A stretch of 64,000 bases of DNA from an uncultured Sphingomonas sp. (GTDB lineage Bacteria > Pseudomonadota > Alphaproteobacteria > Sphingomonadales > Sphingomonadaceae): assembly GCF_913062585.1 (NCBI RefSeq), contig NZ_CAJXWX010000021.1, positions 1-64,000 on the forward strand. Reading direction: 5' to 3'. The notes under the pieces are model-generated. The model ran no database searches. It was not told the origin of the DNA and saw only the letters and a list, made by a program, of their open reading frames with translations. Every line of letters starts with the position of its first letter. The stretch's first letter is position 1. Below, one piece after another: positions 56,574-64,000 of the stretch. A program made the position numbers and the translations under genes.

Positions 56574-56604
56574 AAAAGGGCGACCGCTCGCGCGGCCGCC
56601 CTTT
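56574..56604 (-). terminator. Intrinsic terminator of tig
   Basis: Minus strand GGGCGGCCGC GCGA GCGGTCGCCC (one G-U pair) followed by TTTTG, 37 nt past the tig stop. Confidence 0.8.
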
Positions 56605-56640
56605 CCGTTCGTCACGAGCCGAAGCCCGGCGACGCCGACC

Positions 56641-58302
56641 TTATTCGGTCGGCGCGGCCTTCTTGGCACGCGGCTTCTTGGCAGGCGCGGCCTCGGCGGC
56701 TTCCGCCTCGCCCTCGGCCGGAGCAGCGGCCTTCTTGGCGCGCGGCTTCTTCGCCGGAGCAGCTTCCTCGGTCTCGGCAGGCGCTTCCGCCTCTGCCTCG
56801 GCCGGAGCCGCCTTCTTGGCGCGGGTCGTCTTGGCCTTCGGAGCCTCCTCGGTTGCCGCATCCTCGGTCACGTCATCGGCCTTCTTGGCCTTCGCCTTGG
56901 CGGGCTTCTTCGCGCCATGGTCATGATCATGGTCGTGGTCATGATTGTGGACGTGCGTGCCGGTCGCGAAACCGTCCTCGCTCTCGATCGCGGCTTCCAG
57001 CTCCTCGCGGGTGGTCTCGCGGTCGGTGATCTCGGCCTTGCCGAACAGGAAGTCGACGACCTTGTCCTCATAGAGCGGGGCGCGCAGCTGGGCGGCGGCC
57101 ATCGGCTCCTGCTGGACATACTGGATGAAGCGCTGACGATCTTCCGGACCGTACTGCTGCGCGGCCTGCGCGATCAGGCGGTTCATTTCCTGTGCGGTCA
57201 CTTCGACGCCGTTGGCCTGACCGATCTCCGAGAGGAGCAGGCCCAGACGGACGCGGCGCTCGGCGATCTTCTTATAATCGTCGCGCTCCTTCTCCATCTC
57301 GGCCTTGGCGGCCTCGGGGTCTTCCTCATGGGTCGCTTCATGCTCGAGCTGCGCCCAGATCTGCGAGAACTCGGCCTCGACCATCGACGGCGGCACTTCG
57401 AAGTCATGACCATCGGCCAGCTGGTCGAGCAGCTTGCGCTTCATGTAGGTGCGGGTCAGGCCGTTATGCTCCTGCTCGATCTGCCCCTTCAGCAGGCCGC
57501 GCAGCTGCTCCAGGCTCTCGAGGCCCAGATTCTTCGCCATCTCGTCATCGACCTTGGCTTCGCCGGCGGTCTTCACCGACTTGATCACCAGGTCGAAGGT
57601 CGCGGGCTGACCGGCCAGGTCCTTGGCGGGATAGTCCTCGGGGAAGGTGACCGAGATCTGCTTCTCTTCACCGGCCTTCACGCCGACCAGCTGCTCCTCG
57701 AAACCGGGGATCAGGCGACCGCCGCCGATCTCGACGGCCATGTCCTCGCCCGAACCGCCCTCGAAGGCGACGCCGTCCATGGTCTTGCCGACAAAGTCGA
57801 CGGTGACCTGGTCGCCGTCCGCGGCGGCCTTGTCGCCCGCATCGTCCCAGCGCTTCTGCTGGTCGGCGAACTTCTGCAGCTGCTCGTCCACCGCCTCGTC
57901 GGCGACCGGCACGGTCAGGCGCTCAAGCTTCAGCGCGTCGATCGCAGGCGTCGGGACGGACGGCAGCACCTCGAGCGTGACGGTCAGCTTGGCATCCTGG
58001 CCCTGCTCATAACCCTCGGCCAGTTCGACCTGCGGCTGCATCGCGGGGCGAAGGCCCTGCTCGGCGATCAGCGACTGGACGCCTTCCTGCAGCGCGGTGT
58101 TCAGCGCGTCCTGCAGCAGCGCCGGGCCGTGCATCTTGCGAACCAGATTCGCGGGCACCTTGCCGGGACGGAAGCCGGGCATCTTCATCTGCGGAGCGAT
58201 GCGCTTCAGCTCGGCATCGACCTTGCCCTCGATGTCCTGGGCAGTGATGGTGAGCGTGTAGGCGCGCTTCAGCCCCTCGTTCAGCGTCTCGACAGTCTGC
58301 AT
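56641..58302 (-). CDS. tig: Trigger factor chaperone with long His/Lys/Ala-rich tail
   Basis: 553 residues, about 100 more than usual. Residues 1-145 bind the ribosome (signature MPGFRPGKVPANLVRKMHG); 155-245 are the FKBP-type isomerase (DGDQVTVDFVGKTMDG, GGGRLIPGFEEQLVG); 250-440 are the helical chaperone arms. From about 450 comes a non-standard tail: a HNHDHDHDHDHDHG run, then repeats of AAPAKKPRAKKAA separated by Glu/Ala blocks, resembling histone-H1-like or RNA-binding tails. The chaperone meets nascent chains at the exit tunnel. The tail could bind metal, rRNA or DNA. It heads the tig-clpP-clpX-lon-hup order. Confidence 0.95.
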   Translation of the reverse strand: MQTVETLNEGLKRAYTLTITAQDIEGKVDAELKRIAPQMKMPGFRPGKVPANLVRKMHGPALLQDALNTALQEGVQSLIAEQGLRPAMQPQVELAEGYEQGQDAKLTVTLEVLPSVPTPAIDALKLERLTVPVADEAVDEQLQKFADQQKRWDDAGDKAAADGDQVTVDFVGKTMDGVAFEGGSGEDMAVEIGGGRLIPGFEEQLVGVKAGEEKQISVTFPEDYPAKDLAGQPATFDLVIKSVKTAGEAKVDDEMAKNLGLESLEQLRGLLKGQIEQEHNGLTRTYMKRKLLDQLADGHDFEVPPSMVEAEFSQIWAQLEHEATHEEDPEAAKAEMEKERDDYKKIAERRVRLGLLLSEIGQANGVEVTAQEMNRLIAQAAQQYGPEDRQRFIQYVQQEPMAAAQLRAPLYEDKVVDFLFGKAEITDRETTREELEAAIESEDGFATGTHVHNHDHDHDHDHGAKKPAKAKAKKADDVTEDAATEEAPKAKTTRAKKAAPAEAEAEAPAETEEAAPAKKPRAKKAAAPAEGEAEAAEAAPAKKPRAKKAAPTE

Positions 58303-58361
58303 CTAAAGGCCTTCAATCTGGAGAAATTCCGTGTGGCTGTCGCCCCGTTTTGACCGGGGAC

Positions 58362-58446
58362 TGGTGCGGGCGAAGGGACTCGAACCCCCACATCTCACGA
58401 TACTGGAACCTAAATCCAGCGCGTCTACCAGTTCCGCCACGCCCGC
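58362..58446 (-). tRNA. tRNA-Leu(UAG)
   Basis: 85 nt with encoded CCA. Acceptor GCGGGCG / CGCCCGC, type-II variable arm, anticodon stem CTGGA/TCCAG with loop TTTAGGT giving anticodon TAG, and T arm GGTTCGAGTCC. Reads CUA and other CUN codons. Confidence 0.95.
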
Positions 58447-58567
58447 ACGAGGACACCGCCGATGGGCGCGCGTCTATATCACCATGGGCGGCCTGCACAA
58501 GGGACAACAGGCAACATCGGCGTGTCCGGTGCGTTTATGCCCTTCCTACCCCGACAGGAGAGCGAGA

Positions 58568-58726
58568 ATGGCCACCCAGCCCCCGCCCGAAAGCCCGCAG
58601 CCGACCCAGCCCGCGCAGCCCGACGCGCCCCCGCCCGAAATTGTGCCGCCCGGTCCCGATATCGACCAGCCTGCCCCCGGCGTCGGTCCGGGTGATCCGG
58701 GTACGCAACAGCCCTTGCAGATTTGA
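58568..58726 (+). CDS. Small Pro/Gln-rich acidic protein
   Basis: 52 residues, ATG 58568 with AGGAG nine bases upstream. About a third proline, with TQPAQPDAPPPEIVPPGPD; no cysteine, no membrane helix, no signal peptide, and probably disordered. Eight bases separate it from a second tiny gene of similar style, suggesting a bicistronic unit. I do not recognise it. A good ribosome site and the paired layout favour a real gene. Confidence 0.55.
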   Translation: MATQPPPESPQPTQPAQPDAPPPEIVPPGPDIDQPAPGVGPGDPGTQQPLQI

Positions 58727-58734
58727 GGAAGACG

Positions 58735-58977
58735 ATGGCGACGAATCCCGAAAACCATCCCGACAGCCCGCCCAGCGAGGCGCCGGAGAACAACCCCGAC
58801 AGCCCGCCGCGAGAGGATGAGCGGAGCGATATCGAGCAGGCGGTCGAGGCACGGTCCGATGCGGTCAAGCGTGGTGAAGGCGGCGAGGAGCCGGTGACGT
58901 TTACCGATACCGGGGAGCATGACGGCGTCGGCGGGACCGGCGGTGTCGTGCGGAACCAGGATCTGGACGCGCAATAA
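58735..58977 (+). CDS. Small acidic disordered protein
   Basis: 80 residues, ATG 58735 with GAGGAAG before it. The repeat ENHPDSPPSEAPENNPDSPP opens it, followed by EDERSDIEQAVEARSDAVKRGEGGEEP, a likely short helix, and a Gly/Asp tail. Strongly acidic, no hydrophobic core. It seems co-transcribed with the 52-residue gene just upstream. Stress or desiccation proteins can look like this, but no function can be assigned. Confidence 0.6.
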   Translation: MATNPENHPDSPPSEAPENNPDSPPREDERSDIEQAVEARSDAVKRGEGGEEPVTFTDTGEHDGVGGTGGVVRNQDLDAQ

Positions 58978-59007
58978 CAGGGCGCCAGTCTCGGTGAGAC
59001 ACCTTTG

Positions 59008-59221
59008 CCCTCCCCCATGCGGGAGGGGAGACGCTTGCGGGAAGGCGAGAAGATTATCGAAGGCCGTTCGCTAGATTCGAACCTCACGACAGCGCATGTC
59101 GCTCGCCAAGGGCACGCCCCTCCCGCAGGCGGGAGGGGATGGGGGAGGGAAAGCCACAGGCGATGCCCTCTGCGAGGCTCCCTACCCTCCCCCCGGCCCC
59201 CTCCCGCTTGCGGGAGGGGGA
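59008..59221. repeat. Composite palindromic element, copy 8
   Basis: CCTCCCCCATGCGGGAGGGG at one end and CCCCCTCCCGCTTGCGGGAGGGGG at the other, with CCCCTCCCGCAGGCGGGAGGGG inside. It fills the gap between the small acidic gene and gatB. Confidence 0.7.
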
Positions 59222-59229
59222 GCAATACA

Positions 59230-60711
59230 TCACCCCGCCAAAGCCTTCTTCAGCAGGTCGTTGACCACCGCCGGGTTGGCCTTGCCACCCATCGCCTTCA
59301 TCGTCTGCCCGACGAAGAAGCCGAACAGCGCTTCCTTTCCAGCGCGATACTGACCCAGCTGGTTCGGATTTTTTTCCAGAACCTCGGCGATCACCGCCTC
59401 GATTGCGCCGGTATCGCTCGTCTGCTTGAGCCCACGCTCCTCGACGATCTTGCTCGGGCCGTCACCCGTCTCCAGCATGATCTCGAACACCTGCTTGGAC
59501 AGGCTGCCCGACAGCGTGCCGTCGGCGACCAGCGCCAGCAACTCGGCCGCCTGCGCAGGCGACACCGGGCTCTCGGTAATGTCCTTGTCGAGCCGGTTGA
59601 GCGCACCGAACAGCTCGGCCGCGACCCAGTTGGCCGCCTGGGCCGGCTTGGCGCTCGTGCCTTCCAGCGCCTCCAGCAGCCCGTCGAACCAACGCGCCGT
59701 CTCGACCTCGGCGGTCAGCACGCCCGCATTATACGGGGTCAGCCCCAGCGCCTCATAGCGACGACGCTTGGCGTCGGGCAGTTCGGGCAGGCTGGCGCGG
59801 CATTCCTCGACGAACGCGTCGGTCAGTTCCAGCGGCAGCAAATCGGGATCGGGGAAGTAGCGGTAATCATGCGCATCTTCCTTCGACCGCATCGAGCGCG
59901 TGGTGCCGCTCTCGACATTGAAGAGGCGGGTTTCCTGGACGATCTTGCCGCCATCCTCCAGCACCGCGACCTGGCGCTTGGCCTCATATTCGATCGCGGC
60001 CATGACGAAGCGGACCGAGTTGACGTTCTTCGTCTCGGTACGCGTGCCGAATTCATCGCCGGGCTTGCGGACCGACACGTTCACGTCGGCGCGCATCGAC
60101 CCTTCTTCCATATTGCCGTCGCAGCTGCCCACGTACCGTAGGATCGCGCGCAGCTTGCGCAGATAAGCCCCTGCTTCGGCGGGCGAACGCATGTCGGGGC
60201 GGCTGACGATCTCCATCAGCGCCACGCCCGAACGGTTGAGGTCGACATAGGAGCGGGTCGGATGCTGATCGTGCATCAGCTTGCCCGCATCCTGCTCGAC
60301 ATGGATGCGCTCGACGCCGATCGACTTGGTCGGGCCGTCGGGGTTCTTCTCGTCCAGGCTGATCTCGATCGCGCCCTCACCCACCAGCGGGTGGTAGAGC
60401 TGGCTGATCTGATAGCCCTGCGGCAGATCGGCGTAGAAGTAATTCTTCCGGTCGAAGCGCGACCATTTGTTGATCTGCGCGTCGATCGCCATGCCGGTGC
60501 GCACCGCCTGGCGGATGCACTCCATGTTCGGCACGGGCAGCATGCCGGGCATCGCGGCGTCGACCAGCGACACCTGCGTGTTCGGCTCCGCACCGAAGGC
60601 GGTCGCCGCGCCGGAAAACAGCTTGGCGTTGGAGGTGACCTGGGCATGGACTTCCAGGCCGATCACGACCTCCCATTCTCCGCTCGCGCCCTGGATGCGA
60701 TATTCGCTCAT
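59230..60711 (-). CDS. gatB: Asp-tRNA(Asn)/Glu-tRNA(Gln) amidotransferase subunit B
   Basis: 493 residues from ATG 60711; the longer frame to 60936 runs into the upstream gene. GatB signatures: [13 protein letters not shown] at the start, the kinase-like centre with [16 protein letters not shown] and [30 protein letters not shown], and the C-terminal tRNA-binding YqeY-like tail ending [12 protein letters not shown]. It phosphorylates Glu/Asp on the mischarged tRNA. Its ATG overlaps the stop of the small membrane gene (ATGA), so translation is coupled. Confidence 0.97.
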   Translation of the reverse strand: MSEYRIQGASGEWEVVIGLEVHAQVTSNAKLFSGAATAFGAEPNTQVSLVDAAMPGMLPVPNMECIRQAVRTGMAIDAQINKWSRFDRKNYFYADLPQGYQISQLYHPLVGEGAIEISLDEKNPDGPTKSIGVERIHVEQDAGKLMHDQHPTRSYVDLNRSGVALMEIVSRPDMRSPAEAGAYLRKLRAILRYVGSCDGNMEEGSMRADVNVSVRKPGDEFGTRTETKNVNSVRFVMAAIEYEAKRQVAVLEDGGKIVQETRLFNVESGTTRSMRSKEDAHDYRYFPDPDLLPLELTDAFVEECRASLPELPDAKRRRYEALGLTPYNAGVLTAEVETARWFDGLLEALEGTSAKPAQAANWVAAELFGALNRLDKDITESPVSPAQAAELLALVADGTLSGSLSKQVFEIMLETGDGPSKIVEERGLKQTSDTGAIEAVIAEVLEKNPNQLGQYRAGKEALFGFFVGQTMKAMGGKANPAVVNDLLKKALAG

Positions 60712-61124
60712 GTTCGATCTCGATGATGAAGATAGTTGATCGCCGTCAGGACGGCGTTGCTGCCCAGCAGGGCGACGATCCAGCAGGTCGACAGGATGCG
60801 CAGGACCGACGTCTCGAAACCGAGATGCCGCGCCTCCCGCAACCCGATATAGGCCGCGCCCGCGCCTAGCACGAGGAACAGGGCGCCCAGCCGGATCTCG
60901 CCGCGCAGGATCACGCTGTTGCCGACGCACAGGCACAGGATGAAGCCCGCCACACCCAGGAAGAACCGCGCCAGCGTGTGATGGTCGAAGGGCTGGCTTT
61001 CCATATGGCTCAGCGATACGCCGACATAGGCGCTCAGGATCGCCCCGAACGCGACGTTCAGGGCGCCCTGCGCCTCCCGCAACACGGCGATGTTGCGGGC
61101 CGTGAAGGCGCGGTCGCTTACCAC
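60708..61124 (-). CDS. Small membrane protein between gatA and gatB
   Basis: 138 residues from GTG 61124, which overlaps the last seven bases of gatA; the stop overlaps gatB by ATGA. About four helices: [57 protein letters not shown] and [18 protein letters not shown]. No family recognised. The double overlap ties its translation to the amidotransferase genes, although a membrane protein has no known place in GatCAB. Codon use looks like its neighbours. Confidence 0.7.
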   Translation of the reverse strand: MVSDRAFTARNIAVLREAQGALNVAFGAILSAYVGVSLSHMESQPFDHHTLARFFLGVAGFILCLCVGNSVILRGEIRLGALFLVLGAGAAYIGLREARHLGFETSVLRILSTCWIVALLGSNAVLTAINYLHHRDRT

Positions 61125-62599
61125 CAGGCCTGCGGACGGGCGGTGAAGCCCGCGCGGTGCTCGATGGCCAGCCCGGCGTTCAGCACGCCCTGCTCGTCCA
61201 GCGGCTTGCCGATGATCTGCAGGCCGAGCGGCAGCCCGTCCTTGTCCAGACCACCCGGCACCGACATGGCGGGCAGCCCGGCCAGCGAGGCGGGCACCGT
61301 GAACACGTCGTTGAGGTACATGGCCAGCGGATCGGCCTGCTTCTCGCCCAGCGCGAACGCCGCCGAGGGCGCGGTCGGGGTGAGCAGCACGTCGCACTGC
61401 TCGAACGCGCGCTCGAAATCTCGGGCGATCAGCGTGCGGACCTTCTGCGCCTGGGTGTAATAGGCGTCGTAGAAGCCCGCCGACAGCACATAGGTGCCGA
61501 TCAGGATGCGGCGCTTCACCTCGTCGCCGAAACCGGCCGCGCGGGTGGCGGCGTACATGTCCTGAAGCCCCGCCCCTTCGGGCAGGTCGCGCAGGCCGTA
61601 GCGCACGCCGTCATAGCGGGCGAGGTTGGACGACGCCTCGGCCGGTGCGATGATGTAGTAAGCAGGCAGCGCATATTTGGTATGCGGCAGCGAGACCTCG
61701 ACGATCTCGGCGCCTGCATCGCCCAGCCAGTCGATGCCCTGCTGCCACAGCGCCTCGATCTCGGCGGGCATGCCGTCGACCCGGTATTCCTTGGGCACGC
61801 CGATGCGCTTGCCCTTCAGGTCCGCCGACAGCGCGGCTTCCCAGTTCGGCACGTCGAGCTTCAGCGAGGTCGCGTCCTTGGCGTCGAAGCCCGCCATCGC
61901 CTCCAGCATGATCGCGCAATCGCGTACATCGCGCGCCATCGGCCCCGCCTGGTCGAGCGAGGAGGCGAAGGCGATCGTGCCCCAGCGCGAGCAGCGGCCA
62001 TAGGTCGGCTTGATGCCCGAAATGCCGGTAAAGGCGGCGGGCTGGCGGATCGAGCCGCCGGTGTCGGTGCCGGTCGCGCCCGGCGCCAGCCCCGCCGACA
62101 CCGCCGTCGACGAACCGCCCGACGACCCGCCGGGGGCGAGCGCGGCGGTGTCGTTCGGGCGACGCCAGGGCGAGATGACGTTGCCGAAGGCGCTGGTCTC
62201 GTTGGACGAGCCCATGGCGAACTGGTCGAGGTTCAGCTTGCCGAGCATCCCTGCGCCCGCATTCCACAGATTCTGCGAAACGGTGGACTCATAGGGCGGC
62301 ACGAAGCCTTCCAGGATCCTGCTGGCGGCGGTGGTCGCGACGCCCTTGGTCGCGAACAGATCCTTCATGCCGATCGGCACGCCCGCCAGCGGCTTGAGCG
62401 TCTCGCCCGCCGCGCGCGCCGCGTCGGCCGCGTCGGCGGCGGCGAGCGCATGGTCGGGGGTTTCGACCAGGAAGGCGTTGAGCGCACGGGCGCCTGCGAC
62501 CTTGGCGTTGAAGGCCTCGACGACTTCGCGCGCCTTGAACTGGCCGTCGCGCACGCCGTCGCGGATGGCGGCGATGCCGAGTGTGGTCAGGTCGGTCAT
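61118..62599 (-). CDS. gatA: Asp-tRNA(Asn)/Glu-tRNA(Gln) amidotransferase subunit A
   Basis: 493 residues, standard. Amidase-signature triad present: Lys in [12 protein letters not shown], the first Ser in [13 protein letters not shown], and the nucleophile Ser in [15 protein letters not shown]. It supplies ammonia from glutamine to GatB through an internal channel. It follows gatC by 73 bp in the same direction and is followed by a small membrane gene and gatB, forming a gatC-gatA-orf-gatB operon. Confidence 0.97.
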   Translation of the reverse strand: MTDLTTLGIAAIRDGVRDGQFKAREVVEAFNAKVAGARALNAFLVETPDHALAAADAADAARAAGETLKPLAGVPIGMKDLFATKGVATTAASRILEGFVPPYESTVSQNLWNAGAGMLGKLNLDQFAMGSSNETSAFGNVISPWRRPNDTAALAPGGSSGGSSTAVSAGLAPGATGTDTGGSIRQPAAFTGISGIKPTYGRCSRWGTIAFASSLDQAGPMARDVRDCAIMLEAMAGFDAKDATSLKLDVPNWEAALSADLKGKRIGVPKEYRVDGMPAEIEALWQQGIDWLGDAGAEIVEVSLPHTKYALPAYYIIAPAEASSNLARYDGVRYGLRDLPEGAGLQDMYAATRAAGFGDEVKRRILIGTYVLSAGFYDAYYTQAQKVRTLIARDFERAFEQCDVLLTPTAPSAAFALGEKQADPLAMYLNDVFTVPASLAGLPAMSVPGGLDKDGLPLGLQIIGKPLDEQGVLNAGLAIEHRAGFTARPQAWW

Positions 62600-62672
62600 G
62601 ACGCGAGGTTTCCCTTGGGGATGGAGATCCCGGCCTTCGCCGGGATGATCGAAAGATGCCCGGTCCCGGTCA

Positions 62673-62960
62673 TCATTCGATCACCTTGGGCACCGTGAAG
62701 AAGCCATGTTCGGCCTGCGGCGCGTTCTGCATGAGGAGGTCGCGGATGCCGCCGTCATTGACGACGTCGTCGCGCAGGCGAAGCTGGTTGGCGATCACCG
62801 CGGTCATCGGCTCGATACCTTGGGTATCGACCTCGCCCAGCTGCTCGATCCAGCCCAGGATATTCCCCAGTTCGGGGGCGAGGCGCGTCGCGTCCTCCTC
62901 GGTGATCGCGATGCGGGCAAGGCTCGCGATCTTCTTCACGGTTGCGGTATCTACGGACAT
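62673..62960 (-). CDS. gatC: Asp-tRNA(Asn)/Glu-tRNA(Gln) amidotransferase subunit C
   Basis: 95 residues from ATG 62960; the long frame upstream is antisense to the neighbour. Typical Gat[19 protein letters not shown] at the start, a central [17 protein letters not shown] belt that wraps GatA and Gat[16 protein letters not shown], and [11 protein letters not shown] at the end. It stabilises the complex. First gene of the gat operon. Confidence 0.95.
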   Translation of the reverse strand: MSVDTATVKKIASLARIAITEEDATRLAPELGNILGWIEQLGEVDTQGIEPMTAVIANQLRLRDDVVNDGGIRDLLMQNAPQAEHGFFTVPKVIE

Positions 62961-63098
62961 GGATTTGCGGCTAGCATCGCCGCGCGGCTTCGCGCAACGC
63001 TTTTGCCGTCTCGGCGATTGCAATGGGGGCAAGTGGGGCATCATGGATAGCAATTGCGGCTCGCCCAATTTTGCTGCACCGCACAACGGAGTGATGAT

Positions 63099-64000
63099 TT
63101 GGCGCGCAAATTCCTCTATGTCGTGGCGGCGCTCATCGTGCTGACGATCGCGGCCGCCTTTGCCTATCGGATGTTCGGCAACCAGTTGCTGCGCTGGTCC
63201 ACCGTGCCCAGCGAATCGTTCCGCGCGCAGGCCGCGCCCCCGGCCGAACTCTACAAACGGCGCGTGATGTGGCTCGCGCGGCCGGACATTCCGAACAACC
63301 CGGCGCTGTGGACGCCGACCGGCTATACGCCCGGCCAGCCGGGCCAGGGCGCGGCGGTGTTCTTCATCCACCCCACCTCCTACATCAACAAGGCGCACTG
63401 GAACGCGCCGATCGACGATCCCGAGACCAATACCCGCGCCGAGCTGTTCCTGCGCGGCCAGGCGAGTGCGTTCAACGGAGCGGGCGACATCTGGGCGCCG
63501 CGCTATCGCCAGGCGACGTTCGGCGCCTTCCTGACCAGCGTCGCGGATGCCGAGCGCGCGCTCGACCTGGCGTACCGCGATGTGGACGCGGCCTTCACCG
63601 CCTTTCTGGAACAGGTCGATCCCAAACGCCCGTTGATCCTGGCGGGGCATAGCCAGGGCGCGCTGCACCTCTCGCGGCTGCTGACCGACCGGGTGGCGAA
63701 GGACCCCGCGCTGAAACGCCGGATCGTCGCGGCCTATGTCGTCGGATGGCCGATCTCGCTGACCGCCGACCTGCCCGCCATGGGCTTGCCGGCCTGCGCG
63801 CGCGCCGAGCAGACCGGCTGCATCCTCAGCTGGCAGAGCTTCGGCGAGCCCGCCGACCCGTCGCTGATCCTCGACGTGTTCGACAAGACCAACGGCTATA
63901 CCGGGGCACCGCGCAAGGACACTCAGATGCTGTGCACCAACCCGCTGACCGGCACGCCGGACATCGCGGCCCCCGCGACCGCCAATCTGGGCACGCTCTT
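63099..64000 (+). CDS. DUF3089-family alpha/beta hydrolase, 3' end cut by window
   Basis: 300 visible residues, open at the window edge. TTG start at 63099 chosen for GGAG seven bases upstream and the signal-anchor that follows ([20 protein letters not shown]). The body has [19 protein letters not shown], the oxyanion-strand region typical of DUF3089, and the nucleophile elbow [17 protein letters not shown], then VVGWPIS. Probably a periplasmic or membrane-tethered lipase/esterase-like enzyme; substrate unknown. Divergent from gatC, with 138 bp between. Confidence 0.82.
   Translation, partial: MARKFLYVVAALIVLTIAAAFAYRMFGNQLLRWSTVPSESFRAQAAPPAELYKRRVMWLARPDIPNNPALWTPTGYTPGQPGQGAAVFFIHPTSYINKAHWNAPIDDPETNTRAELFLRGQASAFNGAGDIWAPRYRQATFGAFLTSVADAERALDLAYRDVDAAFTAFLEQVDPKRPLILAGHSQGALHLSRLLTDRVAKDPALKRRIVAAYVVGWPISLTADLPAMGLPACARAEQTGCILSWQSFGEPADPSLILDVFDKTNGYTGAPRKDTQMLCTNPLTGTPDIAAPATANLGTL

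Overview
The window is high-GC DNA with dense, often overlapping genes. It carries several long TonB-dependent receptors, an alphaproteobacterial chaperone/protease block (tig, clpP, clpX, lon, hupB) and the gatCAB set. Receptor style, gene content and codon use point to a sphingomonad (Sphingomonas or a close relative). This is a judgement from sequence style, not from a marker-gene comparison. No rRNA, CRISPR array, IS element or phage gene was seen.

Layout. 0-3 kb: the end of a secreted M28 peptidase, an RcnB-like/glycine-zipper secreted protein and a free-methionine-sulfoxide reductase. 3-5.6 kb: a De Ley-Doudoroff galactose operon (dgoK, dgoA, galactose 1-dehydrogenase). 5.7-12.3 kb: two paralogous ~1030-residue TonB receptors with look-alike promoters, plausibly the outer-membrane ports for the galactose pathway. 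12.7-29 kb: an envelope-remodelling stretch with a Tat-type aspartylglucosaminidase-like enzyme, MprF, a PDZ protein/response regulator/histidine kinase operon, a three-domain GH18 + NodB deacetylase + GT2 protein, a VirJ/AcvB-like hydrolase, PhoD, a third TonB receptor and a SleB-type wall hydrolase. 29-32.4 kb: a HAD phosphatase and a hybrid PAS kinase.

32.5-42.7 kb: a one-direction run of ten genes. It encodes a Met/His-rich DUF2946-like protein, a TonB receptor, a PepSY membrane protein with a Met/His-rich insert, TspO, and a heme-copper oxidase cluster (subunit II with a fused cytochrome c domain, a subunit I-III fusion, a small membrane protein, CtaG, and a triheme cytochrome c). Most junctions are ATGA/GTGA overlaps. 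It reads as metal or tetrapyrrole supply wired to a copper oxidase.

42.8-58.4 kb: an EAL phosphodiesterase, tRNA-Val, hupB, lon, an M1 peptidase, a ChaA-type antiporter, a RibD-like reductase, a GNAT enzyme, clpX, clpP, a GT2 with a divergent membrane protein, and tig with an unusual His/Lys/Ala-rich tail. The order tig-clpP-clpX-lon-hup is the familiar bacterial order but is spread by inserted genes. 58.4-64 kb: tRNA-Leu, two tiny Pro/acidic proteins, gatB, a small membrane protein, gatA and gatC, then a partial DUF3089 hydrolase.

Regulation and repeats. Candidate RpoH promoters precede lon and clpP. Two TGAC-N6-GTCA palindromes lie between mprF and the two-component operon. At least eight palindromic CCTCCCC/GGGGAGG-type elements and one 29-bp inverted repeat sit in intergenic gaps, mostly at gene ends.
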